NCBI GenBank assembly: GCA_025163595.1
Contig: CP104100.1
Span: 3,472,001-3,536,000 of the forward strand
Direction of reading: 5' to 3'
DNA length: 64,000 bases
DNA from: Phaeobacter sp. G2
GTDB taxonomy: Bacteria; Pseudomonadota; Alphaproteobacteria; Rhodobacterales; Rhodobacteraceae
Below, in pieces: positions 46,209 to 54,993 of the stretch. The notes under the pieces are model-generated. The model saw only the letters and a program-made list of their open reading frames with translations, made no database searches and was not told the DNA's origin. Made by a program: the position numbers and the translations under genes. Within the stretch, counting starts at the first letter, position 1. Each line of letters begins with the position of its first letter.

Positions 46209-47018
46209 ATGAGCACCACAGTTCCACAGATCACCGATAGCCATTGCCATCTGGATTTTCCCGATTTTGAAGGCGAGCTGGACGCGGTCATTGCCCGCGC
46301 GGCTCAGGCAGGCGTGACCCGCATGGTTACCATTTGCACCAAGCTCAAGAACGAGCCCGCCGTGCGCGCCATCGCCGAGGCCCATGCGCCGGTGTTTTAC
46401 GCCGCAGGCACCCACCCGATGAGCGTCGCGGCAGAACCCATGGCCAGCTATGATGAACTGGTTGCCCTGGCGGATCATCCAAAATTTGTCGGCATTGGCG
46501 AAACCGGGCTCGACTATCACTACACGGCCGAAAGCGCCGACATTCAGCAGCAGTCTCTGCGCACCCATATTGCCGCAGCACGCGACACCAAACTGCCGCT
46601 GATCATTCACGCCCGTGCCGCGGATGACGACATGGCGCGGATCCTGCGCGAAGAGATGCAAAACGGCGCCTTCAGCTGCGTGATGCATTGTTTCTCCTCC
46701 TCGGTTGAGCTGGGGCGCGCGGCGCTGGATCTTGGCTTTTACCTGTCGATGTCAGGCATTGCCGCCTTCCCCAAAAGCCAGGAGCTGCGCGATATCTTTG
46801 CCACCGCGCCGCTGGACCGCATCCTGGTGGAAACCGATGCCCCCTATCTGGCACCGCCGCCCCATCGCGGCAAACGCAACGAACCTGCCTATTCTGCCCT
46901 GACGGCGCAGATCGGGGCCAAGGTCTTTGACCTGGACTACGCAGATTTTGCCGCCCAGACCCAGGCCAATTTCGACCGCCTGTTCTGGAAAGCTGGCCGC
47001 TATGAGGCCGCCGCCTGA
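46209..47018 (+). CDS. TatD-family metal-dependent hydrolase (DNase)
   Basis: A 269-residue TIM-barrel amidohydrolase-type enzyme. Metal ligands are visible: TDSHCHLDF (HxH, about residue 12), GIGETGLDYHY (Glu, about 97), LIIHARAADDD, VMHCFS, and VETDAPYLAPPPHRGKRNEP (Asp, about 210). Family members are 3'-exonucleases or deoxyribonucleases acting in repair and quality control. GAGG precedes ATG 46209. Its stop shares one base with the next start (TGATG), so it is coupled to the metallohydrolase gene. Confidence 0.95.
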   Translation: MSTTVPQITDSHCHLDFPDFEGELDAVIARAAQAGVTRMVTICTKLKNEPAVRAIAEAHAPVFYAAGTHPMSVAAEPMASYDELVALADHPKFVGIGETGLDYHYTAESADIQQQSLRTHIAAARDTKLPLIIHARAADDDMARILREEMQNGAFSCVMHCFSSSVELGRAALDLGFYLSMSGIAAFPKSQELRDIFATAPLDRILVETDAPYLAPPPHRGKRNEPAYSALTAQIGAKVFDLDYADFAAQTQANFDRLFWKAGRYEAAA

Positions 47019-47815
47019 TGGCTGAGCTGCGCTATACAATTCTGGGCTGCGGCTCTTCCGGTGGGGTGCCGCGCCTGGGCGGGCACTGGGGAGACTGTGA
47101 TCCTGACAATCCACGCAACCGGCGCCGCCGCTGCTCCATGCTGGTGGAACGCGACGGGCCGGATGGCACCACCTCGGTGCTGATCGACACCTCACCTGAC
47201 ATGCGCAGCCAGTTGCTAGATGCCGAGGTAGGGCGGTTGGACGCGGTGGTCTATACCCATTCTCATGCGGATCATGTGCACGGTATGGATGACCTGCGCA
47301 TGATCGTGTTCAACATGCGTGCGCGGATCCCCGTCTACGCCGATGGCGACACCCAGAATGCGCTGCTGTCGCGCTTTGGCTATGCCTTTGTGCAGCCCGA
47401 AGGCTCCCCCTATCCGCCGATCCTGGATCTGCGGACCATTGATGGCGCCTTTACCATTGACGGCCCCGGTGGCGAGATCCCTTTCCTGCCGTTTGAGGTC
47501 AATCACGGGGCCATGGATGCGCTTGGGTTCCGCATTGGCAATCTCGCCTATCTGCCGGATGTGGCCGAAATTTCCGAGGATGTCACCGGCGCACTGGAGG
47601 GGCTGGAATACTGGGTCCTGGATTCCCTGCGCCGCAGCCCTCATCCAACTCATTTCAGCCTTGATCAGGCCTTGGCCTGGATCGAGCGGATGCAGCCCAA
47701 ACGCGCGGTGCTGACCAATATGCACATTGATCTCGACTATGCCACGGTAAAGGCCGAGACCGCCGATCACATCACCCCGGCCTATGACGGCATGGTCATT
47801 CGCTGCGCGCTGTAA
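47018..47815 (+). CDS. MBL-fold metallohydrolase, PhnP-like
   Basis: A 265-residue protein with the metal motif YTHSHADHVHGMDDLR (HxHxDH, about residue 78) and a PhnP-type start LGCGSSGGVPRLGG followed by CDPDNPRNRRRRCSM, whose cysteines may bind a structural zinc as in PhnP. Later blocks include FLPFEVNHGAMDALGFRIGN and VLTNMHIDLDY. Relatives are phosphodiesterases (cyclic phosphoribosyl phosphate, cyclic nucleotides or RNA). Here it belongs to the tmk-holB-tatD string, so a housekeeping nucleotide or RNA role is more likely than phosphonate use, as no other phn gene is near. Confidence 0.9.
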   Translation: MAELRYTILGCGSSGGVPRLGGHWGDCDPDNPRNRRRRCSMLVERDGPDGTTSVLIDTSPDMRSQLLDAEVGRLDAVVYTHSHADHVHGMDDLRMIVFNMRARIPVYADGDTQNALLSRFGYAFVQPEGSPYPPILDLRTIDGAFTIDGPGGEIPFLPFEVNHGAMDALGFRIGNLAYLPDVAEISEDVTGALEGLEYWVLDSLRRSPHPTHFSLDQALAWIERMQPKRAVLTNMHIDLDYATVKAETADHITPAYDGMVIRCAL

Positions 47816-47955
47816 GGCCGCTATGATCTGGGCGGCGCCGTCGCCCCGATCAAAGCAGAACCTGATTTTCCGCTAGGCCAGTCCTGTCGCTCCCCCCAGT
47901 GGCAAGGCCCGCCAGTTTTAAGGCCCAAGGCGTTTGCCGCAAAGGAGACCCGGCG

Positions 47956-48888
47956 ATGTTGCAAAGTCTGATTGATGTCATCCTACCTGTCTTTCTGGTC
48001 GTGACAGCAGGCTATGTGGCAACGCTAAAAGGCGTTTTCTCTGCCTCCCATGTTGATGGCTTGATGAAATTCACCCAGGGCTTTGCCATCCCCTGCCTGC
48101 TGTTTCATGCCATGGCAAATCTGGACCTCTCCGACAGTTTTGACCCCAAGTTGCTCATCAGCTTTTATACCGGAGCCGCAACCTGTTTTGGCATCGGCCT
48201 GACCGGCGCCCGCTTGCTGTTCAAACGGGACTGGGAAGACTGCGTCGCCATCGGGTTTTGCTGCCTGTTCTCCAACTCGGTTCTTTTGGGCCTGCCCATT
48301 ACCGAACGCGCCTTTGGACCGGAAAACCTGACCGGCAACTATGCGATCATCGCCTTTCACTCCCCCTTTTGCTACGGTCTGGGCATCACCGCGATGGAGG
48401 TGGTGCGCAACCGCGGGGCCGGCGGGATCAAGACCGTCTCCTCTGTGCTGACCGCGATGTTCAAAAACGTGCTGATCCTTGCCATCGCGCTTGGCTTTGC
48501 CTTCAACCTTGCAGGGCTGACGATCCCCTCAGCTGTGGATGAAGCCCTGCAACTGGTCATTCGCGCCGCTCTGCCTACAGCGCTGTTTGCCCTCGGCGGC
48601 GTGCTGGTTCAGTACCGCCCCGAAGGCGATCTGCGCACCATTGGCTTTGTCTGCCTCACCGCCCTGATGGTACATCCCAGCATTGTCTGGCTGCTGGGGG
48701 GCACACTGGGGTTGAAGCAGGATCTGTTCCGCTCTGGCGTGCTGAATGCGGCCATGGCGCCGGGATTCAACGCCTATATCTTTGCCAATATGTACGGGCG
48801 CGCCAAACGGGTGGCCGCCTCGTCGGTACTGATTGCCACTGCAGCTTCGGTGCTGACGGTCTGGTTCTGGCTGCTGGTGCTCAGCTGA
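47956..48888 (+). CDS. AEC-family auxin-efflux-type transporter
   Basis: A 310-residue inner-membrane carrier with about ten spans in two halves of five. I start at ATG 47956, with AAAGGAG eight bases upstream. Landmarks are ILPVFLVVTAGYVATLKGVF, LMKFTQGFAIPCLLFHAM (the helix-break region of the first bundle), and ALFALGGVLVQYRP in the second. Bacterial AEC proteins move malonate, malate or similar carboxylates, or amino acid derivatives; direction and substrate are uncertain. It stands between the housekeeping string and the racemase gene, with a 140 bp gap upstream. Confidence 0.9.
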   Translation: MLQSLIDVILPVFLVVTAGYVATLKGVFSASHVDGLMKFTQGFAIPCLLFHAMANLDLSDSFDPKLLISFYTGAATCFGIGLTGARLLFKRDWEDCVAIGFCCLFSNSVLLGLPITERAFGPENLTGNYAIIAFHSPFCYGLGITAMEVVRNRGAGGIKTVSSVLTAMFKNVLILAIALGFAFNLAGLTIPSAVDEALQLVIRAALPTALFALGGVLVQYRPEGDLRTIGFVCLTALMVHPSIVWLLGGTLGLKQDLFRSGVLNAAMAPGFNAYIFANMYGRAKRVAASSVLIATAASVLTVWFWLLVLS

Positions 48889-48909
48889 CGCCCGCGCACT
48901 AGCCAGGCG

Positions 48910-49644
48910 CTACCAGCGTGGATCATCCAGCTCCAGATCATAGCGACGCGGCATCAGCCCGGCCTGAAACCAGGTAACAAAGCTGTGGATGGAAAACACT
49001 GGCAGGCCCGTCACCCGGCGCAGATCACGGGCATAGGGCACCATATTGGTGCATTCCAAAACGATGGCGCCCAGATCCGGATTGTCCGCTACCAGCGCCC
49101 GCGCCCCGTCAATCATGTCCAGCCGGCAGGCCTCAAAGTCTATCGCCGCAGCATCCCCCAAAATATCACGGGTAAAGCAGCGCAGCCCATCGGTGCCGCC
49201 AACCGGTGTATCCTCTGGCGCACCAGCGGCGCGCAGATGGGCCGGGGTCAGCGTCTCCTTGGAAATGGTCAACACGCCAACCCGCTTACCTGTGGGCAGC
49301 AGCGCCTGCACCATCGGCACCTGCATCAGCGAAGACGTCGCCACCGGCACCCCCAGCGCCGCCTTCACCTGATCCTGGATCAGCGCCAGAAAACCACAGT
49401 TGGTGGTGATGCCATCGCAGCCCATCGCAACCAAATCCCGCCCTGCCTCGATAAACAAATCCACCAGTTGGGTCGGATCATTGCGCACCACCAGATCCGG
49501 AGTAGCCCCGCGCACCACCCGGTAATGCACCGGGAAATCCCAGGTCAGGGCATTGCCCATATCGCCGTGAATACGGGGGAACTGCGTCTCCAGCATCAGG
49601 ATCCCCACCGCGGCCCCATAGACCGTCTTGCCACCCTGTTCCAT
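48910..49644 (-). CDS. Asp/Glu racemase-superfamily protein
   Basis: A 244-residue cofactor-independent enzyme fold. Two candidate catalytic cysteines are present in the expected settings: GITTNCGFLALIQ (about residue 82) and IVLECTNMVPY (about 195). LMLETQFPRIHGDMGNALTW near the start and VGVLTISKETLTPAHL in the middle are family blocks. Members racemise aspartate, glutamate or hydantoins, isomerise maleate or decarboxylate arylmalonates. I start at ATG 49644 (AAAAGGAGA); the frame opens 36 bases earlier. It lies 71 bp downstream of the GntR gene, probably one transcript, divergent from the ThDP enzyme. Confidence 0.85.
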   Translation of the reverse strand: MEQGGKTVYGAAVGILMLETQFPRIHGDMGNALTWDFPVHYRVVRGATPDLVVRNDPTQLVDLFIEAGRDLVAMGCDGITTNCGFLALIQDQVKAALGVPVATSSLMQVPMVQALLPTGKRVGVLTISKETLTPAHLRAAGAPEDTPVGGTDGLRCFTRDILGDAAAIDFEACRLDMIDGARALVADNPDLGAIVLECTNMVPYARDLRRVTGLPVFSIHSFVTWFQAGLMPRRYDLELDDPRW

Positions 49645-49715
49645 CCCGTCTCCTTTTGCGTAGAGGCCGCCCGCGCGCACCCAGTGTTTAGCGCCCTATG
49701 TTTAGCGTCCAGTGC

Positions 49716-50411
49716 CTAGTCTTCGTCCGGCACGTAAAGCTGTGAAAAGGCGATGCGCACCGCCTCGGTTGCCTCTTCCCGGCGCTTTTCAATATGCCCG
49801 CGCAACGCATCGGTCGCGGCATCAACATCCCGCGCGGCCAGCCCCTGTAGCACCTGCCGATGGGCCGAAACATCGCCCGGCGCCCGGCCCTCGGCCTGAT
49901 CGCGCATCCGCTTTAGATCAATCAGGCGAATATAACGGATCCGTCCGTTGAGGTTCTTCAACATCCGTTGCAGCTCACGATTGCCGGACAATTGCACCAG
50001 GCGGCTATGAAACCCCTCGTCCAATGCCAGTAGCTCTTCCAGTTCGGTGGCGCTTTCATAGTCCGGCTCCATCCGGTCCAGATAATCTGAAAACGCGGCA
50101 ATATCCGGCTCCGGCGCCCGCAGGCACGCAATCCGCAGGGCTTCACATTCGATCGCCACACGCGCCTCATAGAGATCAAGAATATAGCCCGGCGTCAGCG
50201 GGCGGCAAAAGAAGCCCCGGTTGATCTGAAAGGTCAAAAACCCCTCGGCCACCAGGCGGTTCAGCGCCTCCCGCAGCGGTGTGCGACTGGCCCCCAGCAC
50301 TTCGGACAGGGCGCTTTCATTGATCCGCTGGTCAGGCTTAAAGGCAAAATCCGCTGCCATCCGGCGCAGCGCCTCATAGACCCGGTCAACATTGCTTTCC
50401 CGTTTCGCCAT
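49716..50411 (-). CDS. GntR-family regulator with FCD domain
   Basis: A 231-residue regulator. The winged helix has KPDQRINESALSEVLGASRT and PLREALNRLVAEGFLTF (about 22-65), matching the FadR subfamily; the FCD domain follows (VAIECEALRIACLRAP, LDEGFHSRLVQLSGN), with histidines that bind metal in relatives. I choose ATG 50411; the frame is open up to 50516 but the extra residues are not conserved. It shares a transcript with the racemase-type gene and is divergent from the ThDP enzyme, so it likely controls both. A TGTATACA palindrome lies in the shared promoter. Confidence 0.9.
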   Translation of the reverse strand: MAKRESNVDRVYEALRRMAADFAFKPDQRINESALSEVLGASRTPLREALNRLVAEGFLTFQINRGFFCRPLTPGYILDLYEARVAIECEALRIACLRAPEPDIAAFSDYLDRMEPDYESATELEELLALDEGFHSRLVQLSGNRELQRMLKNLNGRIRYIRLIDLKRMRDQAEGRAPGDVSAHRQVLQGLAARDVDAATDALRGHIEKRREEATEAVRIAFSQLYVPDED

Positions 50412-50503
50412 CTTGCTCCGCTCACATCCTGGGCTTGCTGCAGTTTCCTGCTGAATTGTCGCCACGCTAGAGCAGGGTTGACTTGGTCGCAATAATGAAT
50501 TCC

Positions 50504-50518
50504 AAACTGTATACAATT
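50504..50518. promoter_or_regulatory. candidate GntR operator
   Basis: AAACTGTATACAATT, centred on the palindrome TGTATACA (50508-50515), lies between divergent GntR (start 50411) and ThDP-enzyme (start 50624) genes. The core fits the TNGTNNACNA-type pattern of FadR-subfamily regulators. Confidence 0.5.
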
Positions 50519-50623
50519 ATGAACACAAAATTGATTCCGCAGCCTGTGCGGATGAACGACACCCAGCTCCGGTGGAGCGCCCCACAATGACCAAAACAGA
50601 TTGATCACAACCCGGAGAGTAAA

Positions 50624-52315
50624 ATGAGCAATGCGATGAACGGCGCTGAGGCCATGGTGCGGATGCTGGAAGCCCATGGCGTGCAACATATCTTTGGCCT
50701 TTGCGGCGACACCACCCTGCCCTTTTACGACGCCATGCGTGGGCTGGATCACGGCATGACCCATGTGCTGACCCGGGATGAACGCAGCGCCACCTATATG
50801 GCCGATGGCTATTCCCGCGTCACCGGGCGCCCCGGTGTGGCCGAGGGCCCCTCGGGCGGCGGCGCCACCTATCTCCTGCCCGGCCTCATTGAAGCCACCG
50901 AAAGCTCCTACGCGGTTCTGGGCATCACCACCGATATCTCGGTTGCCTCCTATGGGAAATACCCGCTGACAGAGGTCGACCAGGACGCCCTGATGCGGCC
51001 ACTGACCAAGTGGAACACGGTGATCAAGCAGTCGCAGCATATCCCCCGGATGGTACGCACCGCCTTCAAGGCGATGACCACTGGCCGCTCGGGTGCAGTG
51101 CACCTTGGCCTGCCATATGACGTGCAATATGATGCTGTTGACCCCAGTGATATCTGGGCAGACCCAAAACACCAAAGCTACCCCGCCTACCCGCAGGCGC
51201 CCGAACCCGGCGCGGCAGAGGCCGCGATAGATGCGATCCTGTCGGCAAAATCGCCGCTGATCATCTGTGGCGGCGGCATCGTGATTGCCGGCGCCATGGC
51301 GGAGCTCTCCCGCCTTGCCACCCGGCTTGATATTCCGGTCGCTACCTCGATCTCAGGTCAGGGGTCTCTGGCTGAAACCCATGCCAATTGTCTGGGGGTT
51401 GTGGGGTCAAACGGCGGTACTGATGAAACCTGGGAGATGATGGAGGCGGCGGACATGGTGGTGTTTATGGGCTGTCGTGCGGGCTCTACCACCACCTCGC
51501 GCTGGGAGGCCCCTGCGCCCGGCACCCGCATCGTGCATTTTGACAATGACCCGATGGTGATTGGCGCCAACTACCGTACCGAGGTGGGCGTGGTGGGTGA
51601 TCTTCGGCTTTCGCTGGCCGCCGTCAACGCGGAGCTGGATCGCCGCACACAGGGCGCCGATGGCTTTGGCGGTGCAGCTGCCATCGCGCAGATCAAAGCG
51701 CGCAAGTTTGCGAAGTTTCATCACCTGGCCCAAAGCACAGAGGCGCCAATCCGCCCCGAGCGCGTGGTTGATGCGTTGATGAAGGTGCTGCCGCCGGATG
51801 CCACCGTGGTCTCGGACCCCGGCACCAGTTGTCCCTATCTCTCGGCCTATTATCAATTGCAGCAACCCGGGCGCTATTTCATCACCAACCGGGCGCATGG
51901 CGCCCTTGGTTACGCGCTTTCAGCTTCCTTGGGGGCTTGGTTCGGGCGGCCTGCATCAAAAACCGTGGCCCTGATGGGAGACGGCTCCTTTGGGTTTACC
52001 GTGGGGGAGCTGGAAACCGTCTGCCGCGCCCGCGCGCCTATCACCTTTGTGGTGTTCTCCAATGCAAATTTCGGCTGGATCAAGGCCAGCCAATTTGCGG
52101 ACAAGGGCGCGCGGTACTACAACGTCGACTTCAACCGCACCGACCACGCCGCCATCGCTGCCGCCTATGGTGTCAAAAGCTGGCGTGTGGAGAACCCCGA
52201 AGACCTTGAACGGGTGATGCGCGAGGCGGTTGATCACGACGGCCCCACCTTGGTGGATGTGGTCTGTCAGGCGCTGGAAGACAGCAACGCCCCGGTACGG
52301 CGCTGGATGGGGTGA
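50624..52315 (+). CDS. thiamine diphosphate-dependent enzyme, acetolactate synthase-like
   Basis: A 563-residue enzyme with the three-domain POX/AHAS layout: N-terminal PYR domain with the ThDP-activating glutamate in LTRDERSATYMADGYSRV (about residue 53), a central domain (about 190-330), and a C-terminal PP domain with the ThDP/Mg motif LMGDGSFGFTVGELETVCRA (about 446-465) ending in FSNANFGW. CGGAGA precedes ATG 50624. The family includes acetolactate synthases, 2-oxo acid decarboxylases, glyoxylate carboligase and sulfoacetaldehyde acetyltransferase; no small regulatory subunit is adjacent, so branched-chain amino acid synthesis is unlikely. Context (racemase, regulators, oxidase, TRAP) suggests catabolism of a 2-oxo acid. 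The reaction is not established. Confidence 0.88.
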   Translation: MSNAMNGAEAMVRMLEAHGVQHIFGLCGDTTLPFYDAMRGLDHGMTHVLTRDERSATYMADGYSRVTGRPGVAEGPSGGGATYLLPGLIEATESSYAVLGITTDISVASYGKYPLTEVDQDALMRPLTKWNTVIKQSQHIPRMVRTAFKAMTTGRSGAVHLGLPYDVQYDAVDPSDIWADPKHQSYPAYPQAPEPGAAEAAIDAILSAKSPLIICGGGIVIAGAMAELSRLATRLDIPVATSISGQGSLAETHANCLGVVGSNGGTDETWEMMEAADMVVFMGCRAGSTTTSRWEAPAPGTRIVHFDNDPMVIGANYRTEVGVVGDLRLSLAAVNAELDRRTQGADGFGGAAAIAQIKARKFAKFHHLAQSTEAPIRPERVVDALMKVLPPDATVVSDPGTSCPYLSAYYQLQQPGRYFITNRAHGALGYALSASLGAWFGRPASKTVALMGDGSFGFTVGELETVCRARAPITFVVFSNANFGWIKASQFADKGARYYNVDFNRTDHAAIAAAYGVKSWRVENPEDLERVMREAVDHDGPTLVDVVCQALEDSNAPVRRWMG

Positions 52316-52326
52316 GGCCCGTCTCG

Positions 52327-52394
52327 GAAAGGCTCTGGGAGAGCCTTTCAGGGCCGAACGGGCGGAGCCCGGGGGACTATACCGAACGGGCGGA
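52327..52394. repeat. hairpin plus 13-base direct repeat after the ThDP gene
   Basis: GAAAGGCTCT-GGG-AGAGCCTTTC (52327-52349) is a perfect ten-base-pair hairpin 11 bp past the stop, without T-tract. CCGAACGGGCGGA occurs at 52354-52366 and again at 52382-52394. Function unknown; the hairpin may end or stabilise the transcript. Confidence 0.7.
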
Positions 52395-52510
52395 ACTCTC
52401 GGTGTCTGACAAAGATGACAACCGATGCCCGTTCCAGTGCCATTTTTCGGAAAAGACATAGGCTCGCCGTGAAACTCCGTTCCCCACTCCCCCGGCTGCA
52501 GGCACCAACC

Positions 52511-52533
52511 GCGCCGCGCCTGTGGCGCGGCGC
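52511..52533. repeat. very stable GC hairpin, possible dispersed repeat
   Basis: GCGCCGCGCC-TGT-GGCGCGGCGC, a perfect ten-base-pair stem, followed by CGGGCCCAAGGGGAGAGAGG. It sits in the 289 bp gap between the convergent ThDP and LysR genes. It looks like an intergenic repeat unit rather than a terminator, as no T-run follows. Confidence 0.6.
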
Positions 52534-52604
52534 CGGGCCCAAGGGGAGAGAGGTCATCTTTGATGGCCTTGATCTGCGCGGGAGCCCCCCTTGCCTGAAC
52601 GCCG

Positions 52605-53501
52605 TCAGTCAATGCAATAGGGCTGAAGCTCAGACCGCAACAGCGCCAGAAACTCCTGTCCAATCGCAGACAGCGGCCGGGTGGCAGAGGTGATCACGGC
52701 CATCTCCATCAGGATTTGCGGGCGAAAGCGACGGGACACAAAGCCCCCCTCCCTGTCAAAATCCAACACAAAGGGGTCCAACAGGGCCACGCCCATGCCC
52801 TCTTTGACAAAGCTCAGCAAGTTTTTGAACAGCTGCGCATGAACCCGCGTCTTCAGCGGCACCCCCGCCTGAACAAAAGCCTCGCGGAGCCGCCGGTGGG
52901 TAATGTGATCGGGCCCCATGACCAGAAAAGGCGCCCCTTCCAGCAGCGCCGGCGTCAAAACCTCATGCTGCGCCAGCGGGCTACCTGCGGGAAGCGCCAC
53001 AGATGTCTCTACCCGGATCGGATGGGCCACCAGCCCATCATGCAGCAGCGGCGTTTCGCAGATGCCGATTTCAAACAGACCAGAGATCACCCATTCCTGC
53101 ACCTTGGACGAATACTGCGACTGGAACGAGATCGACATATCAGGCCGATCACGGGCGAATTCAGCAATCAATTTGGGCATAAACCCAAAGGACATGGAAT
53201 GCTGCGAGGCCACCTGTAGCTGCCCGGCCTGCTTATTCTGCAGATCAATCACCGCCTGGGTCACGTGATCAAAACCGCGCACCACCGTATCAATCTCACG
53301 AAACAACAGATTGGCTTCTGGCGTCGCCCGCAACCGGCCGCGATCGCGCTCAAACAATTTGAACCGAGTCTGCCGTTCCAACTGATGCAACAGGTTCGAA
53401 ACCGCAGGCTGGGAGATCCCCAAAATTGCGGCGGCCCCGGTCACGGTGCCGGTCTCAATCACCGAATGAAAGGCCTGCAACTGTCTAAAACGTAAGTTCA
53501 T
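52605..53501 (-). CDS. LysR-family transcriptional regulator
   Basis: A 298-residue regulator with an N-terminal winged helix (RQLQAFHSVIETGTVTGAAA, then ILGISQPAVSNLLHQLERQT) and a periplasmic-binding-like effector domain (from about 90). Start at ATG 53501 gives the usual short MNLR-type N-terminus; ATG 53516 is possible, and neither has a clear ribosome site. It is divergent from the FAD-dependent oxidoreductase gene (start 53653) and, by the usual LysR arrangement, likely activates that gene and perhaps the TRAP operon behind it. The effector is unknown. Confidence 0.9.
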   Translation of the reverse strand: MNLRFRQLQAFHSVIETGTVTGAAAILGISQPAVSNLLHQLERQTRFKLFERDRGRLRATPEANLLFREIDTVVRGFDHVTQAVIDLQNKQAGQLQVASQHSMSFGFMPKLIAEFARDRPDMSISFQSQYSSKVQEWVISGLFEIGICETPLLHDGLVAHPIRVETSVALPAGSPLAQHEVLTPALLEGAPFLVMGPDHITHRRLREAFVQAGVPLKTRVHAQLFKNLLSFVKEGMGVALLDPFVLDFDREGGFVSRRFRPQILMEMAVITSATRPLSAIGQEFLALLRSELQPYCID

Positions 53502-53511
53502 ACCATCATAT

Positions 53512-53557
53512 ATCATTTATTCTTATGGAGTGCATCGATAATTATATTTGAAATGAT
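53512..53557. promoter_or_regulatory. inverted repeat in LysR/oxidoreductase intergenic region
   Basis: ATCATTT (53512-53518) and AAATGAT (53551-53557) flank an AT-rich stretch in the 151 bp between divergent genes. It could hold the LysR sites, but no clear T-N11-A box stands out. Confidence 0.3.
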
Positions 53558-53652
53558 GTGATTGACTGGGCATGGTCAGCAAAAGGTCGGGGCCCATTTC
53601 AAAGTCCCTTAGCCGCTCCTGTGGCGCTCAATAGGACACAAAGCATCATCAC

Positions 53653-54894
53653 ATGAAAACAGAACACATCATCATTGTTGGCGCCGGTATTGTGGGCGCC
53701 GCCTCGGCGCTCTGGTTGAAACGTGCCGGACATGAGGTCACCCTGATTGACAAAGGTGCCCCCGGCATGGGCGCTTCCTATGGCAATGGCTGCCTGCTGG
53801 CCAGCTGCGCCATGGTGCCGGTGACCACCCCCGGTTTGATCCCCAAGGGGCCCAAGTACCTGTTAGACCCAAAGTTTCCGCTGTTCATGCGGTGGGGCTA
53901 TACCCCCAAGCTGCTGCCTTGGCTGATGAAGTACCTGTCACACGCCAATGACAGCGATACCCGCCGCATTGCAAAATCTCTCACCCATATTGTCGGCGAC
54001 AGTGTCGAACAGCATCAAGCCCTGACCGCCGACACCCCGGCGGCGAAATGGATCAAAGAGACGGATTACAACTTTGCCTACAAGGATCGCGCCGCCTTTG
54101 AGCAGGACGCCTATGTCTGGGAACTGCGCCGCGAGGCCGGGTTCATCCCAGACATCATCGAGGGCGCGGCGGTTCAGGAACACGAGCCGATCCTGGGCAA
54201 GAACACCTCTCTGTTGGCAGTGAACAAAAACCATGGCTTTATCCTGAACCCCGCCAACTACGTCAAAGACCTGGTCAAACTCCTGGTCGAGATGGGTGGC
54301 ACGTTCATCCAGGCGGAAGTGAAGGATTTCGATCTCAGCGGTGGCCGGATTTCAGCGGTGGAGACCGATCAAGGGCGCTTTGACTGTGACAAGGCGGTGA
54401 TCTCTGCCGGGATCTGGTCCAAACCCCTGATGCAAAAGCTCGGCCTCAAGGTGCCGATGGAGGCGGAACGGGGCTACCATATTTTGTTCAAATCCCCCAG
54501 CATAACCCCCCGTTATCCGATGATGGTTGCGGCCGGCAAATTTGTCGCTACCCCGATGGATCAAGGCCTGCGCTGCGCCGGGGTTGTGGAATTTGGTGGC
54601 TTGGATGAGACCCCCTCTAAGGCGCCCCTGGCCCTTTTGCGGCGCACTGTGGCAGAGACCTTCCCGCAGATGCAGGCCGTTGAAGAGGAAGAATGGCTCG
54701 GCTTTCGACCCGCGCCAACTGACAGCCTGCCGCTGATTGGTGAGGTCGCGACCTCGGGCGTATTCACCGCCTTTGGCCACCAGCATATTGGCCTCACCGG
54801 CGGCGCAAAAACCGGGCGTATGGTGGCCGATCTGATTTCCGGCCGCCCCATCAACCTTGACATGCGCCCCTTTGCGCCAGATCGTTTTGCCTAA
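53653..54894 (+). CDS. FAD-dependent D-amino acid dehydrogenase-like oxidoreductase (DadA family)
   Basis: A 413-residue DAO-fold flavoprotein: FAD motif IIIVGAGIVGAASALWLKRAG at the N-terminus (about residues 5-25), GASYGNGCLLASCAMVP as in DadA-type enzymes, and the C-terminal FAD block AFGHQHIGLTGGAKTGRMVA. Relatives oxidise D-amino acids or N-substituted amino acids (D-alanine, hydroxyproline isomers and others) to 2-oxo acids and pass electrons to the membrane. It is divergent from the LysR gene and is followed after 99 bp by a TRAP transporter operon, so the imported compound is probably its substrate. Combined with the racemase and ThDP genes upstream it could be one pathway. Substrate unknown. 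Confidence 0.87.
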   Translation: MKTEHIIIVGAGIVGAASALWLKRAGHEVTLIDKGAPGMGASYGNGCLLASCAMVPVTTPGLIPKGPKYLLDPKFPLFMRWGYTPKLLPWLMKYLSHANDSDTRRIAKSLTHIVGDSVEQHQALTADTPAAKWIKETDYNFAYKDRAAFEQDAYVWELRREAGFIPDIIEGAAVQEHEPILGKNTSLLAVNKNHGFILNPANYVKDLVKLLVEMGGTFIQAEVKDFDLSGGRISAVETDQGRFDCDKAVISAGIWSKPLMQKLGLKVPMEAERGYHILFKSPSITPRYPMMVAAGKFVATPMDQGLRCAGVVEFGGLDETPSKAPLALLRRTVAETFPQMQAVEEEEWLGFRPAPTDSLPLIGEVATSGVFTAFGHQHIGLTGGAKTGRMVADLISGRPINLDMRPFAPDRFA

Positions 54895-54993
54895 CGATTG
54901 CAGCACAGCCCACTCACGAACAAGCCGATACCCACAACAAGTCGGCAAGACCAAGCTGGGAAACAGCACATACCAACCTCCAGGGAGACTACC

